DNA from: Flavobacterium hungaricum | GTDB taxonomy: Bacteria > Bacteroidota > Bacteroidia > Flavobacteriales > Flavobacteriaceae | Length of the DNA: 64,000 nucleotides | Reading direction: 5' to 3' | Assembly: GCF_015182285.1 (NCBI RefSeq) | Contig: NZ_PRDM01000001.1 | Coordinates: 806,001 to 870,000, forward strand | Shown here: in pieces, positions 19,216 through 29,165 of the stretch | How positions within the stretch are numbered: position 1 is the first letter of the stretch | Layout: each line of letters starts with the position of its first letter | Notes under the pieces: generated by a model | What the model saw: only the letters and a program-made list of their open reading frames with translations | Told to the model about the DNA's origin: nothing | Databases searched by the model: none | Program-made: the position numbers and the translations under genes

Positions 19216-19962
19216 TTAAAAGAGAACCAAAATACCCGCTTCTATACCAAAATTATATGTTTTCTGCCCTCCAAAAGCAACACTGGGGTGAATGTAAACT
19301 AAATTCACTGGAGTTATTTTTCGCCCAAATTCAACGAAAGCATTGTTCTGAAAGCCTTTTAAAATAACATTATATCGAAATGCTGCATCGGCTGCAATCC
19401 AGTTTTTACCAAAAAAATAGAAAAATACATTTTCAAAAACCGTAACGCTGATGTCGGTTCGTTCGTCTTGACCGGCAAAACTGCCTTGATATTCTAAAGT
19501 CGAAAGCCATAAAAATTTCTTGTCGAAAAGATATTTTCCGTAAATCGCGGCGGGCATAAAAACCCATTTTCCGGTTCCGAAGTTTGGATCTGCTGCCGAA
19601 TTTGCATACACTCGTGCACGAAAAGCAATGCCGTTGCTATTCTGTAAAAAAGGAATATAACTAATTCCCATGCCAACATCTCCAATGGAGGTTTTATTGA
19701 CAGAATTAGTATTGGCAGAAATTAAAGGGAGATCAAATCGTAAATTCCACGCTTTATTTCCGATCGGAAGCAAAACCCGGACTTGAGTGGTATTAAATGA
19801 GCCATTGTCAGTATCCAGATATTCATCAAAAAAGATAATTGTTTTGAGAAAATAATGATAACGTGCTTCTGAAAATGGACTTGATGTCGAGATAGTATCT
19901 TGAGCTGAAAGGGAGCTGTTAAATAAAAAAAATAAAATGCTAAGTAATTGTATTTCCTTCAT
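19216..19962 (-). CDS. Putative outer-membrane beta-barrel protein
   Basis: A 248-residue protein with a signal peptide (MKEIQLLSILFFLFNSSLSAQ). Alternating aromatic/hydrophobic strands and a terminal aromatic residue (GIEAGILVLF) suit an outer-membrane barrel. The pattern (TTQVRVLLPIGNKAWNLRFDLPLI, GDVGMGISYIPFL) resembles Bacteroidota 'transporter'/MetA-pathway-like porins, but I cannot assign a substrate. It is monocistronic, with 249 bases upstream holding no visible feature. Confidence 0.6.
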   Translation of the reverse strand: MKEIQLLSILFFLFNSSLSAQDTISTSSPFSEARYHYFLKTIIFFDEYLDTDNGSFNTTQVRVLLPIGNKAWNLRFDLPLISANTNSVNKTSIGDVGMGISYIPFLQNSNGIAFRARVYANSAADPNFGTGKWVFMPAAIYGKYLFDKKFLWLSTLEYQGSFAGQDERTDISVTVFENVFFYFFGKNWIAADAAFRYNVILKGFQNNAFVEFGRKITPVNLVYIHPSVAFGGQKTYNFGIEAGILVLF

Positions 19963-20030
19963 AACTACTTAAAAATAAGTAAATTAAAAATACAAAAAAT
20001 ACTTTAACATTTTATTTTTTATGTTGTTTT

Positions 20031-20777
20031 TTATTTATTCCAGATCTTCCAGGCTTTTTCTGCTTGAAAAATAAGCATGTCATAACCGTTTTTGATAACG
20101 GCTCCTTTTTCTTTTGCCTTTTTTAGAAAAGTAGTTTCTTCTGGATTATAGATCAAATCGTAAGCGATATGTTTTTCGGTGAAAAATTCATAAGGCAGAT
20201 TCGGACAAGCCTCTATATTGGGACTTGTGCCTACTGGAGTACAATTGATAATGATCTGAAAATTATCAAAAGTCGTGGCATTAATCAAATCGTAATCGAT
20301 GATGTTTTCTTTTGCTTCTCGCGAAACAAAAGTATACGGGATATCGAGTTCGTCAAGCGCAAAAGCAACTCCTTTTGATGCACCGCCTGTTCCTAAAATC
20401 AAGGCTTTTTTATGATGCGGCTCTAACAAAGGTTTTAAAGATTTTTTAAATCCGTAATAATCCGTGTTATAGCCTTTTAATTTTTTTCCTTTGGTAAACT
20501 TAATAGTATTTACTGCTCCAATTAAAGAAGCTTTTTTTGATAGTTTATCTAAAAAAGGAATTACCTGCTCTTTGTACGGAATCGTAACATTTAAGCCTTT
20601 TAAATCAGGATTATTTTTAACTAATTCTGTAAAATAATTAATCTCTGGTATGTCAAAATTTTCGTAACTGTTTCCAGTAAAAACTTCGTGATTAAATTTT
20701 TCGGTAAAATATCCTTTAGAAAATGAATAACTAATATTGCGGCCTAATAAACCAAATCGTTTTTTAACTTCCTCCAT
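20031..20777 (-). CDS. aroE: Shikimate dehydrogenase
   Basis: NADP-dependent reduction of 3-dehydroshikimate in aromatic amino acid synthesis; 248 residues. Shikimate site: FSKGYFTEKF and NVTIPYK with the catalytic Lys. Partner Asp in GYNTDYYGF. Nucleotide-binding GTGGASKGV. C-terminal GYDMLIFQAEKAW. The start overlaps the 3' end of the TonB-like gene by 14 bases, so the two are translationally coupled in a TPR-TonB-aroE operon. The other genes have no obvious link to aromatic synthesis. Confidence 0.93.
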   Translation of the reverse strand: MEEVKKRFGLLGRNISYSFSKGYFTEKFNHEVFTGNSYENFDIPEINYFTELVKNNPDLKGLNVTIPYKEQVIPFLDKLSKKASLIGAVNTIKFTKGKKLKGYNTDYYGFKKSLKPLLEPHHKKALILGTGGASKGVAFALDELDIPYTFVSREAKENIIDYDLINATTFDNFQIIINCTPVGTSPNIEACPNLPYEFFTEKHIAYDLIYNPEETTFLKKAKEKGAVIKNGYDMLIFQAEKAWKIWNK

Positions 20778-21174
20778 TTGGTCTGTATGTCAATTCAAAT
20801 AAAACTCTTACTTTTTTTCCGTTTAATTCAGCAGGAAGCCACGCCGGCATTAATTTTAAAACTCTAATCATCTCTGCCTCGGTGTTGAAGCCGGTATCTT
20901 TAGTGATTTTGATGTCAGACAAAGAACCGTCTTTTTCTACAACAAAAGTACTTGTAACAGCAGAAGTATTGTAAGTTTCGACCATTTGCTTTGGAACTGC
21001 AAAATTAGCTTTTATAAAATCTCTCATTTTTTCGGTTCCATCTTTAAATTCAGCTCGTACTTCGACTTTTTCAGAACTGTAAATTCTATTGTCTCCAGAA
21101 TTTTCTGCTGATTTGTTTTGAGCATAGGTCAAAGAAAGAAATGTCAAGGATAAAATTGTAAGTAGGTTTTTCAT
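20764..21174 (-). CDS. Secreted TonB C-terminal-like protein
   Basis: A 136-residue protein with a signal peptide (ending TYA-Q). The C-terminal region resembles the TonB C-terminal fold (VTSTFVVEKDGSLSDIKITKDTGF...RVLKLMPAWLPAELNGKKVRVLFELTYR), a typical Bacteroidota energy-transducer-like module. It lacks the N-terminal membrane anchor and proline-rich span of true TonB, so it is probably a periplasmic protein and not an energy transducer. It starts 2 bases after the TPR gene and overlaps aroE. Confidence 0.75.
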   Translation of the reverse strand: MKNLLTILSLTFLSLTYAQNKSAENSGDNRIYSSEKVEVRAEFKDGTEKMRDFIKANFAVPKQMVETYNTSAVTSTFVVEKDGSLSDIKITKDTGFNTEAEMIRVLKLMPAWLPAELNGKKVRVLFELTYRPNGGS

Positions 21175-21176
21175 AT

Positions 21177-22571
21177 TTATTTGCGGTGTTTTTCGATATA
21201 ATTTTTTACCATTTTTTTTGACCAGACTACGGGGAATAAATCTTCGATCAAAATATAATTTTCAAAATTTAAACGTAAGCCATTGCTTAAATGAAATTTT
21301 GCTTTTGTATTGTCTTGAATCATAAAATACAGTCCAGCCAGACGGTATTCGATTTCATTTTCTTCTGGAAAATATTCGGTAGCTTGAAGCAGGGTTTGAA
21401 TTGCGCTTTCAAATTCGCCTAAAAACTGCAGGATATCTACCCAGTACAACCAAGTATCTAAACCGTAATCTCCAAATTCAACTGCTTTTCTGTATCCAAA
21501 TTCAGCTTCTTCAAAAAAGTTCATCTGCTTATTGATCGTTGCATATCTTTTCCAATACAAACGATTTTGATTGTCTATTGCCAAAGCTTTATTTACAAAG
21601 AATAATGCTTTCTGATAGTTTTTCTGGCGAAGATGAAAATCGGTAATAGCAATCCAGCCTTTATCTAAAAGCGGATCTTCATGAACAGTTTGGTTATAGT
21701 ATTGAATCGCTTTCGCTAAATTTCCAAGCTTTTCATAACATTTTCCAATTCGTAACAAAGCATAAGAAGTCGCATCGTCAAGTTCGATGGTTCTATTGTA
21801 GCTTTCGATTGCTTCCTCATATTTTTTTAGACGTTCGTACGCTTTTGCTTTTTCCATAAAAGCGCCTAAAAATTCGTCATCAATAAGTGTAGCATAATCA
21901 AAGGCGCGAATCGCTTCTTCATATTCTTTTACCCCGTAATGGAGACGTCCCAGCTGATGCCAGGCGATTTCACTATACGGATTTCTGTCAATGTATTGAT
22001 TAAGATAAGCAATCGCATCATGATTTTGATCTAAAAACTCAAAACAATACACCACGTTATAAAGTGCAGATTGGTCTTCTAAATCTTCTTCAAGGCATTT
22101 TATAAAGTTCTCTTTTGCCATTTCAAGATTATCCATAAAGAGATACTCCATACCAATTAAGTTGTAAACATCGGCATAATCGTCTGTATACTGCAGTGCG
22201 ATTTTCAGCAATTCTACAGCTTTTTCGTGCTGGTCTCTTTTAGAACAGATATTGGCTTTTTGAATGTAGATTTCCTCATTATTAGGTTCAATTGCATACA
22301 ACTCGTTCAAAAGCTTTTCGGCGATGTCGAGTTTATCATCATAAACCAGCATTTCTACTTGTACTAATTTTAAGCCTGTAGATTTTGGATGTTGGTCTAG
22401 AGCCAATTTTAAGGCCTTCTTTGCTAAATTAGCCTTGCCTATATCCAGATAATGAAGAATGATTTCTTCGAATTCTTCAGAATCAAAAAAGAGCACTTTG
22501 TTAGTTTTTAACATAGACTCAAATTTGGATAGGGATAGGTTATAATCTTCTTCTTCGTTGCTTAATTGCAT
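21177..22571 (-). CDS. Cytoplasmic TPR protein
   Basis: A 464-residue protein built almost entirely of tetratricopeptide repeats (for example YNLIGMEYLFMDNLEMAKENF, WHQLGRLHYGVKEYEEAIRAFDYA, LLRIGKCYEKLGNLAKAIQYY) with no signal peptide. It probably mediates protein-protein contacts. It is the first gene of an operon with the TonB-like gene and aroE. This TPR-aroE arrangement is, as I recall, common in Flavobacteriia. The specific function is unknown. Confidence 0.85.
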   Translation of the reverse strand: MQLSNEEEDYNLSLSKFESMLKTNKVLFFDSEEFEEIILHYLDIGKANLAKKALKLALDQHPKSTGLKLVQVEMLVYDDKLDIAEKLLNELYAIEPNNEEIYIQKANICSKRDQHEKAVELLKIALQYTDDYADVYNLIGMEYLFMDNLEMAKENFIKCLEEDLEDQSALYNVVYCFEFLDQNHDAIAYLNQYIDRNPYSEIAWHQLGRLHYGVKEYEEAIRAFDYATLIDDEFLGAFMEKAKAYERLKKYEEAIESYNRTIELDDATSYALLRIGKCYEKLGNLAKAIQYYNQTVHEDPLLDKGWIAITDFHLRQKNYQKALFFVNKALAIDNQNRLYWKRYATINKQMNFFEEAEFGYRKAVEFGDYGLDTWLYWVDILQFLGEFESAIQTLLQATEYFPEENEIEYRLAGLYFMIQDNTKAKFHLSNGLRLNFENYILIEDLFPVVWSKKMVKNYIEKHRK

Positions 22572-22773
22572 ACTTCGTGTTTTTGAAATTAGCCTATTAT
22601 AAAATTAGGCAACCATATAGTGCTGTAAGGAAAGAGAATTAATTGTTTTGAACAATTTAATTAACAATATATAGCGTTTTTTATTCTGTTTTGGGAAGAA
22701 ATCTCTCTTATTTACAAGTGATTAACTTCTTTTTATTTTTTGTGTAAGCCAAAATGCAGTGACTTATTAAATT

Positions 22774-23967
22774 TTAATTTGAATTCCTTTTCATTATATC
22801 ATCCATTACTTCCAAAATAATAGCGCAGCCTTCTTTTATTTCTTCTTCGGAAATAGTTAACGGAGGCGTAATTCTAATAGCGCATCCTTCAAATAAAAGC
22901 CAGAACAATATTAGCCCTTTATCTTGGCAGGTTAAGATTACTTCATTTGTAATTGCAGCCGATTCTGTCATGGCAGCCAGCATTAATCCCTTTCCTCTTA
23001 CTTCTGTAATCAAAGGATGTACCAAAAGCGATCTAAAGAGCTTTTCCTTTTCGATTGCTTCTGTCATTAAATTTGTTTCAGTTAATTCTTGCAAAGTCGC
23101 CAGGCAGGCTGACGCAATGACAGGGTGGCCTCCAAAAGTGGTAATGTGACCCAGTTTTGGATTTTCGGTCAAAAGATCCATTTTCTCTGCAGCAGCTGTA
23201 AAAGCACCAACCGGCATACCGCCTCCCATTCCTTTTCCCATAACCACGATATCGGGAACAACATCATAATTCTGAAAACCAAATAGTTTTCCTGTTCTTC
23301 CAAATCCAGGCTGGATTTCGTCTACAATCATTAGGGCTCCAACTTCGTCGCAGCGTTTGCGTACTTTTTGAAGAAAGTTGTTTTCGGGCTGTATAAAACC
23401 TGCACCTCCCTGAATCGTTTCCAGAAGAATTGCAGCTGTTCGGGTGGTTATTTTCTGTAAATCTTCTTCGTTATTAAAAGTGATAAAATCAACATCAGGA
23501 AGTAAGGGTCTAAAAGCTTGTTTGCGTTCTTCAAATCCCATAACACTCATTGATCCCATGGTGTTGCCATGATAGGCGTTATGACAGGAAATAAGCTGGC
23601 TTCTTCCTGTAGTTCTCTTGGCGAGTTTAAGAGCGCCTTCTATGGCTTCTGTACCAGAATTTACCAAATACGTTTTATTCAAAGATTCGGGCAGGAGTGA
23701 AGCCATAAGTTTGCAATACTCAACAGCTGGACTCTGCGAATATTCTCCGTAAACCATTACGTGAGAATATTTGTCCAACTGATCTTTTATCGCCTGGTTT
23801 ACTCTCGGATGCTGATGTCCCAGCGTACAAGCCGAAACTCCGGCTACAAAATCTAAATATTTTTTATCGTTTGTGTCGTAAATATAAGAGCCAATGGCGT
23901 GGGAAACTTCCATTCCTAATGGATAAGGAGAAGTTTGTGCCTGATATTTTATAAAATCTGGATTCAT
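22774..23967 (-). CDS. Class III (acetylornithine/ornithine-type) aminotransferase
   Basis: A 397-residue PLP enzyme. The PLP-Lys lies in IVVMGKGMGGGMPVGAF. Cofactor contacts include NSGTEAIEGALKLAKR and the Asp in MIVDEIQPGFGRTG. The phosphate-binding HITTFGGHPV is present. The family includes ArgD, RocD and GabT. The substrate cannot be decided here, since no arginine-biosynthesis genes flank it. It lies downstream of the OstA-like gene across a repeat-containing 198-base gap. Confidence 0.88.
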   Translation of the reverse strand: MNPDFIKYQAQTSPYPLGMEVSHAIGSYIYDTNDKKYLDFVAGVSACTLGHQHPRVNQAIKDQLDKYSHVMVYGEYSQSPAVEYCKLMASLLPESLNKTYLVNSGTEAIEGALKLAKRTTGRSQLISCHNAYHGNTMGSMSVMGFEERKQAFRPLLPDVDFITFNNEEDLQKITTRTAAILLETIQGGAGFIQPENNFLQKVRKRCDEVGALMIVDEIQPGFGRTGKLFGFQNYDVVPDIVVMGKGMGGGMPVGAFTAAAEKMDLLTENPKLGHITTFGGHPVIASACLATLQELTETNLMTEAIEKEKLFRSLLVHPLITEVRGKGLMLAAMTESAAITNEVILTCQDKGLILFWLLFEGCAIRITPPLTISEEEIKEGCAIILEVMDDIMKRNSN

Positions 23968-23974
23968 TTTTTTA

Positions 23975-24095
23975 AAGGTTCAAAGTGACAAAGGTACTAA
24001 GGTTCTATTTTTTTAGGTTCAAAGCAACTAAGGTTCTAAGATTTTTTGAGTTTTAAAAGTAAAAAAGGTGCTGAAATTCAAAGATAATCAGGTTC
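23975..24095. repeat. Degenerate AGGTTC(A/T)AAG-type micro-repeat cluster
   Basis: Between the aminotransferase and OstA-like genes short phrases recur: aaaggttcaaagtgac, aaggtactaaggttct, aggttcaaagcaactaaggttct. Similar phrases appear near 36510, 47840 and 48710. They look like one dispersed low-complexity family. No coding or stem-loop function is evident. Confidence 0.4.
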
Positions 24096-24165
24096 TGGAT
24101 TTTTAATATTAGGCTTAAGTTAAATTCCTATTTATTGGACTGAACACTAAAACTAAAACCGAACA

Positions 24166-25821
24166 CTATTTCTTGCTCTTAGGAGCAGGCGCCTTCTTGT
24201 CGTAATTCAAGGTTTCTTTCCTGACTTTCATCGGGGTATTTTCTTTTGCGGCTTCTTTTTTACCTTCTTCAATGAATTTATCGTTGAGCTCATTTTCTTC
24301 TTTTGTAAAAATATCATCCTTAGACATTATTCTTTCGTCACCACGCCATTTCATGCCTTTTAGTCTTCTTGCATTTTCGGGCAGTTCATCTTCAGGGAAA
24401 ATATCTCCATCTACTTTATTATAAAAAGTAATGTCTTGCAATTGATTGTCTTCCAAAATCATTGTAATTTTACTGCTGACGTTTTTATTAATACCGATAA
24501 GTTCGTTGGCATCATTACGCATATAATAAATCACCTCGGTGTTTTTGACCACATCAACATCATGTAATTTTCCATCCCGGAATTTCCCAAAGAGATTAAG
24601 TCCTTTTACCTGATTAAAGCCGGTTCCCAGAGTATCTTTAGAGAGAAGAAAAGTATTGTTTATTACTTTGAGCGAATCTATTTTTCTAGTTTTATTATCG
24701 CCAATCAAATGCATTAAATCGCCGGTAATCTGGCTTTCTCCATTCCATAAAATCGGATTTCCGATCAATTTTGTCAGAGCCGATTTGGAGTTTGAGTGAA
24801 TAGAATCGCATTTACCGCTCATGTCTGTTTTATAAAAACGAACATTTTTAAAAGCTCTTAAAATTCTTTCGCCTTCTTTTCCGGTAACCATTAATTTTTG
24901 TCCGTGAATGTAAACCGAATCGTTCTCAACCAGATTAATCGCCACAGCTCTTTTAGTTACAAACATCGAATCTTTAAGTTTGTAAAGCTCCGCATAATGT
25001 CCTTTTACCACACCGCGGTTAACAGAATCTGTAACTTTTACATTTCGCGTAGCCGATGCAAATTCGGTATTTCGATTGTAAAATAAACTGTCGCCTTCGA
25101 TCCTTCGGTCATCGTATTTTATGTACGATTTCCTCAGAAAATGCGCTAGATTTTTCTTCGTATCATAAAAACCTTTTTCGGTATAAATATAATTGGCTTT
25201 GCTTGTAATAGTTGAAGGTCCAAACAAATAAGTATGACCCGAATTACTGTAATAATCCAAATGATTGGATTTTATAACATATTTCGGATTGGTGATCGTA
25301 ACTTCGGTAAGAAATTGAAATTTTTTCTCATTTGCAAAATACCTTCCCGATTTACTTACTAAAGTATTGTCTTTATTGATGATCGTACCTTTGGTATTGT
25401 AAAAAGCCTGCTGGATATTTCGATCAAAATGGATCGTGTCAGTTTGCAGAGTAGCATCTGGAGAAGTCATTACAGCATCTCCGGTTGCAAAAGCTTGTTT
25501 TAAATTCCCACTGTATTCGGCATATTTACTATTTAAGAATAGAGTATCGCCTTGCACTAATTGTACATTTCCGAAAGCTTTTAAATAATTTTCTCCTTCA
25601 AAAACATAAGCCTTATTACAAGTCAAAACGACTCCGTCATGATCAATTTTTACATTTCCGCTCAAAAGAACCGCTCCAGGCACCAAAGGCTCGTTACGTT
25701 CAAAATTATCGGCATGTTCTATATGAATCTGTTTTGGAGCTGTTTTTTTTGCCTGCGCAGCAAGAAATTGAACGCTTAAAAAAAGCAGTAAAAAAGATAT
25801 AAAAAAGAGTGATTTCTTCAA
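24166..25821 (-). CDS. OstA-like protein (LPS-transport-related beta-jellyroll)
   Basis: A 551-residue exported protein (signal peptide ending LAA-Q) with repeated OstA/LptA-type strands: HADNFERNEPLVPGAVLLSGNVKIDHDGVVLTCNKAYVF, then AFGNVQLVQGDTLFLNSKYAEYSGN. LptA and the LptD N-domain form the periplasmic lipopolysaccharide bridge. Bacteroidota carry this longer OstA_2 type, whose exact place in LPS transport is inferred by homology. The C-terminus is Lys/Glu-rich and disordered. No other lpt gene is in view. Confidence 0.85.
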   Translation of the reverse strand: MKKSLFFISFLLLFLSVQFLAAQAKKTAPKQIHIEHADNFERNEPLVPGAVLLSGNVKIDHDGVVLTCNKAYVFEGENYLKAFGNVQLVQGDTLFLNSKYAEYSGNLKQAFATGDAVMTSPDATLQTDTIHFDRNIQQAFYNTKGTIINKDNTLVSKSGRYFANEKKFQFLTEVTITNPKYVIKSNHLDYYSNSGHTYLFGPSTITSKANYIYTEKGFYDTKKNLAHFLRKSYIKYDDRRIEGDSLFYNRNTEFASATRNVKVTDSVNRGVVKGHYAELYKLKDSMFVTKRAVAINLVENDSVYIHGQKLMVTGKEGERILRAFKNVRFYKTDMSGKCDSIHSNSKSALTKLIGNPILWNGESQITGDLMHLIGDNKTRKIDSLKVINNTFLLSKDTLGTGFNQVKGLNLFGKFRDGKLHDVDVVKNTEVIYYMRNDANELIGINKNVSSKITMILEDNQLQDITFYNKVDGDIFPEDELPENARRLKGMKWRGDERIMSKDDIFTKEENELNDKFIEEGKKEAAKENTPMKVRKETLNYDKKAPAPKSKK

Positions 25822-26103
25822 GTGATTAAATTTTTGTCAAATTTATGAAAAAGGATACAACTGTAAGGGATATTAGCATTAATTTATAATTCATAATTAA
25901 CATTCGCTATGCGAGAAATCTTAAGCTTTTATTTTTCAACAAAATGCTTAACTCCCACGTTGTAGTTACGGTTTTCTTTCTTAAAAAAGGTTAAAACAAA
26001 AGCTTACCGCATGTCATTGTAAAAAATAGGTTAAATTTAGAAAATGATTTTACTGTTACTGAATGGTAAAATTAGAGTCAAAATAAGTTTATTAATTGAT
26101 TTT

Positions 26104-27969
26104 ATGATAAGTAAAAGATTTTTTACAGTTGGAATTGCTTCAATGCTATTATTTTCAGCGTGTAAAACAAAGGATTTAAAAATGAGTGAAAAGAGTCATT
26201 CTCAGGATAAAAAAGTAGTAGTTTATCAAGTTTTTACGCGGCTGTTTGGGAATAAAAACACCACAAACAAACCTTGGGGAACTATAGAAGAAAATGGTGT
26301 AGGTAAATTTAGTGACTTTACAGATAAGGCACTTTTTGAAATTAAAGATTTAGGAGTCAATTATATTTGGTATACTGGTGTGCCTCATCACGCATTGGTT
26401 CGAGATTACACCGCATTCGGAATTTCAAATGATGATCCAGAAGTAGTAAAAGGCCGTGCAGGTTCGCCGTATGCGGTAAAAGATTATTATAATGTAAATC
26501 CTGATCTGGCAGAAAATCCAGCAAATAGACTACAGGAATTTGAAGCATTGATCTCTCGAACACATAAAGCGGGTTTAAAAGTGATTATTGATATAGTTCC
26601 CAATCATATTGCACGAAAATACGAAGGGAAATCAAATCCGGCAGGAGTAAAAGATTTTGGAGCTTCTGATGATGTTACAGTTGAATATAAAAGAGACAAC
26701 AATTTTTATTATATACCGAACCAGCATTTTGAAATTCCTGATGGAGATCTTCCATTAAATGGAGAAAAAAATCCATTGGTTGATGGTAAATTTGATGAAA
26801 ATCCTGCGAAATGGACGGGAAATGGTTCGCGCAAAGCAAAACCAGATCAAAATGACTGGTACGAAACTGTAAAAGTAAATTATGGTATTCGCCCCGATGG
26901 ATCAAAAGATTTTCCAGAGCTTCCGCCTGGTTTTGATCAAAAATCGACTCAAGAACACTTTGCCTTCTGGCAGGATAAAGATGTTCCTGATTCTTGGAAG
27001 AAATTTAGAGATATTGCCTTGTATTGGACTGCAAAAGGTGTGGACGGTTTTCGTTATGATATGGCAGAAATGGTTCCGTATGAATTTTGGAGTTTTATGA
27101 ATTCTTCCATCAAAATGAAAAATCCAAATGCCTTTTTGCTTGCAGAAGTCTATAATCCTAATGAATACAGAAATTATATTCGTTTAGGAAAAATGGATTA
27201 TTTGTATGATAAAGTAGAAACGTATGACAAACTGAAAGATATTATTCAAGGGAAATCTTTGCCTGATGAGTTAAATGCCATTCAAAACAGAATGACTGAT
27301 ATCGAACACCACATGCTTCATTTTTTGGACAATCATGACGAACAGCGTCTGGCTTCTGCTGCATTTGCAGGAACTCCAGAAAGAGGTAAACCCTTGATGG
27401 TGGTTTCGGCTACACTAAGCACTTCGCCAACAATGATTTATTTTGGACAAGAAGTAGGAGAGGCCGGAAATGAAGATGCTGGTTTTGGAAAACGTTCCAG
27501 AACTTCTATTTTTGATTATATCGGAGTTCCAAATCACCAGCGCTGGATGAATGACGGGAAATTTGACAGCGAAAAACTTTCTGAATCAGAAAGACAGCTT
27601 CGTGATTTCTATAAGCGTTTGTTAAATTTTACCATAAAAAGTGATGCTTTAATGGGAAGTTTTCAGGAAATCCAATCTGTTAACAGGCAAAATACTTCGG
27701 GTTATGATGGTTTAATTTATTCTTACGTCCGCTGGTCTGGAAAACAAAAATTAATTGTTGCTGTCAATTTTTCTTCTGATAAAACAAGTGAATTTGAATT
27801 AAAAATTCCTGCCGACGTTATTTCAAAGTGGAATTTAAAAGATGGGTCGTATGTTTTAGTAGATCAGATTTATTTAAAAAGTAAAACATATTTGTATGTA
27901 AAGAATGGAGAAGGAACGGCACAAGTTAAAATAGCTCCTTCTGAATCTTTTATTTATGAAGTGAATTAA
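26104..27969 (+). CDS. GH13 alpha-amylase-family lipoprotein
   Basis: A secreted glycoside hydrolase of 621 residues from this start. A frame beginning at 26044 adds 20 residues, but the start at 26104 gives a proper lipoprotein signal (MISKRFFTVGIASMLLFSAC). The GH13 catalytic triad is complete: Asp319 in GFRYDMAE, Glu348 in LLAEVYN, Asp412 in FLDNHDEQR. Region I is VIIDIVPNHI. A beta-sandwich C-domain follows. It probably acts on alpha-glucans at the cell surface or in the periplasm. No susC/susD pair is adjacent, so it is not in a visible polysaccharide-utilisation locus. The convergent neighbour is a GH130 phosphorylase. Confidence 0.9.
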   Translation: MISKRFFTVGIASMLLFSACKTKDLKMSEKSHSQDKKVVVYQVFTRLFGNKNTTNKPWGTIEENGVGKFSDFTDKALFEIKDLGVNYIWYTGVPHHALVRDYTAFGISNDDPEVVKGRAGSPYAVKDYYNVNPDLAENPANRLQEFEALISRTHKAGLKVIIDIVPNHIARKYEGKSNPAGVKDFGASDDVTVEYKRDNNFYYIPNQHFEIPDGDLPLNGEKNPLVDGKFDENPAKWTGNGSRKAKPDQNDWYETVKVNYGIRPDGSKDFPELPPGFDQKSTQEHFAFWQDKDVPDSWKKFRDIALYWTAKGVDGFRYDMAEMVPYEFWSFMNSSIKMKNPNAFLLAEVYNPNEYRNYIRLGKMDYLYDKVETYDKLKDIIQGKSLPDELNAIQNRMTDIEHHMLHFLDNHDEQRLASAAFAGTPERGKPLMVVSATLSTSPTMIYFGQEVGEAGNEDAGFGKRSRTSIFDYIGVPNHQRWMNDGKFDSEKLSESERQLRDFYKRLLNFTIKSDALMGSFQEIQSVNRQNTSGYDGLIYSYVRWSGKQKLIVAVNFSSDKTSEFELKIPADVISKWNLKDGSYVLVDQIYLKSKTYLYVKNGEGTAQVKIAPSESFIYEVN

Positions 27970-27996
27970 ATTATTCTACATTAAAATTTTAAAAAG

Positions 27997-28035
27997 AACT
28001 TGTTTAGAAAGAGTATTTTCCAAACAAGTTTTTTT
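27997..28035. terminator. Terminator between the converging GH13 and GH130 genes
   Basis: Arms AACTTGTTT and AAACAAGTT close a 16-base loop and are followed by seven T on the plus strand; the mirror A-run also serves the minus strand. The right edge touches the GH130 stop. Confidence 0.7.
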
Positions 28036-29095
28036 ATTGGATATCTTTAAAAAGGGAAAGTATCTCTTTGATAGAAAACGAAGCGCCGCAGACAAATTCA
28101 TCAGAAGCTCCGTAATAAATGGTCAAAGTATCTCCGTCTGGTTCTATAATATGGCCATTTGTGAAAACAACATTTCCAAAAAAGCCGCTCAATTCGTAAT
28201 CGGTTTTCGGGAACATAATCGGGTCTATTGTTCTCGAAATAACTTTTGAAGGATCATTAAGATCCATTAAAAAAGCGCCCAGACAATATTGATGTGCTTC
28301 ATTTGCTCCATGATAAATTTCCAGCCAGCCTTTTTCAGTTTTAATCGGTGCTGCACCTGCGCCAACACGTTTGCTGTCCCAAAGATTTTTTCGGGTTTTG
28401 ACGATACATTTATGATTTCCCCAATGAATACCGTCTGGAGATGAAGCGATCCAGATATAATTACCGCCTAGATCAACGCTGCTCGGACGATGCAGTGCAT
28501 AAAACAAACCATTTACTTTTTCTTCAAAAATGGCACAATCTTTATTGTGAGCAGGAAATATCATTCCGTGCTTTTCAAAACTTTTCCAATCTGTCGTAGT
28601 TCTTAAACCGACACCAACACCGTTGTCAGATACTGAAGTAAAGGTGAGGTAATATTTTCCTTCAATTAACGAAACACGACAATCTTCAATTCCAAAAGAT
28701 TCTAATATACCCTCTCCAACCAAATGCGGATAATCTTCTGGCTCATAAAAATGACGTCCGTCTTCACTGCATAATAATCTAATATGAGATAAAGTAGTTA
28801 AATAGTCAAGTCCTTGATAATTAATTACGCGGGCGTCTGTTGCAATGAGTTCTGGGTGGTTTTTTAGAATTTCGATAATTTGAATTGCGCCCGTTTCTGT
28901 TAAGACAGGAAATGAAATAATATTTTCAATTTGCTTAGGTCTCTCGGCAACCCTTACAGCCAGCCAGATTTTATCTTGAAATCGAAAAACACCAGGGTTT
29001 AATAAACAAGTGATTTCTAAACCTTCTCGGCTGGGGGGTAAATCGGCAGGTGATAAAAGTGGATTTTGTATAAAACGATTTGCTATGTCTTTCAT
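28034..29095 (-). CDS. GH130 family glycoside phosphorylase (mannoside type)
   Basis: A 353-residue cytoplasmic five-blade beta-propeller. It shows the family features FIQNPLLSPADLP, LNPGVFRFQDKIWLAVRVAERP, ESFGIEDCRVSLIEGKYYLTFTSVS, and KRVGAGAAPIKTEKGWLEIYHGA. GH130 enzymes phosphorolyse beta-1,2- or beta-1,4-mannosides to mannose-1-phosphate. The exact linkage cannot be read from sequence here. No signal peptide is present, so it acts on imported oligosaccharides. It converges on the GH13 gene, so they are not one transcript. Confidence 0.87.
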   Translation of the reverse strand: MKDIANRFIQNPLLSPADLPPSREGLEITCLLNPGVFRFQDKIWLAVRVAERPKQIENIISFPVLTETGAIQIIEILKNHPELIATDARVINYQGLDYLTTLSHIRLLCSEDGRHFYEPEDYPHLVGEGILESFGIEDCRVSLIEGKYYLTFTSVSDNGVGVGLRTTTDWKSFEKHGMIFPAHNKDCAIFEEKVNGLFYALHRPSSVDLGGNYIWIASSPDGIHWGNHKCIVKTRKNLWDSKRVGAGAAPIKTEKGWLEIYHGANEAHQYCLGAFLMDLNDPSKVISRTIDPIMFPKTDYELSGFFGNVVFTNGHIIEPDGDTLTIYYGASDEFVCGASFSIKEILSLFKDIQ

Positions 29096-29124
29096 ATCTA
29101 TATAATTATAAATACTTAAGGTAT

Positions 29125-29163
29125 AAAAAAAAGCTGATACAGAATTCTATATCAGCTTTTTTG
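29125..29163 (-). terminator. Terminator after the LUD-cdsA-psd-ACBP-SOD operon
   Basis: A stem AAAAGCTGATA/TATCAGCTTTT with a 9-10-base loop and flanking A/T-runs, just past the SOD stop codon. Confidence 0.85.
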
Positions 29164-29165
29164 TT

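Noticed and set aside
26044..26103. Longer start for the GH13 gene
   Set aside because: The extra 20 residues would bury the lipoprotein signal. The ATG at 26104 gives a textbook signal with LFSAC.
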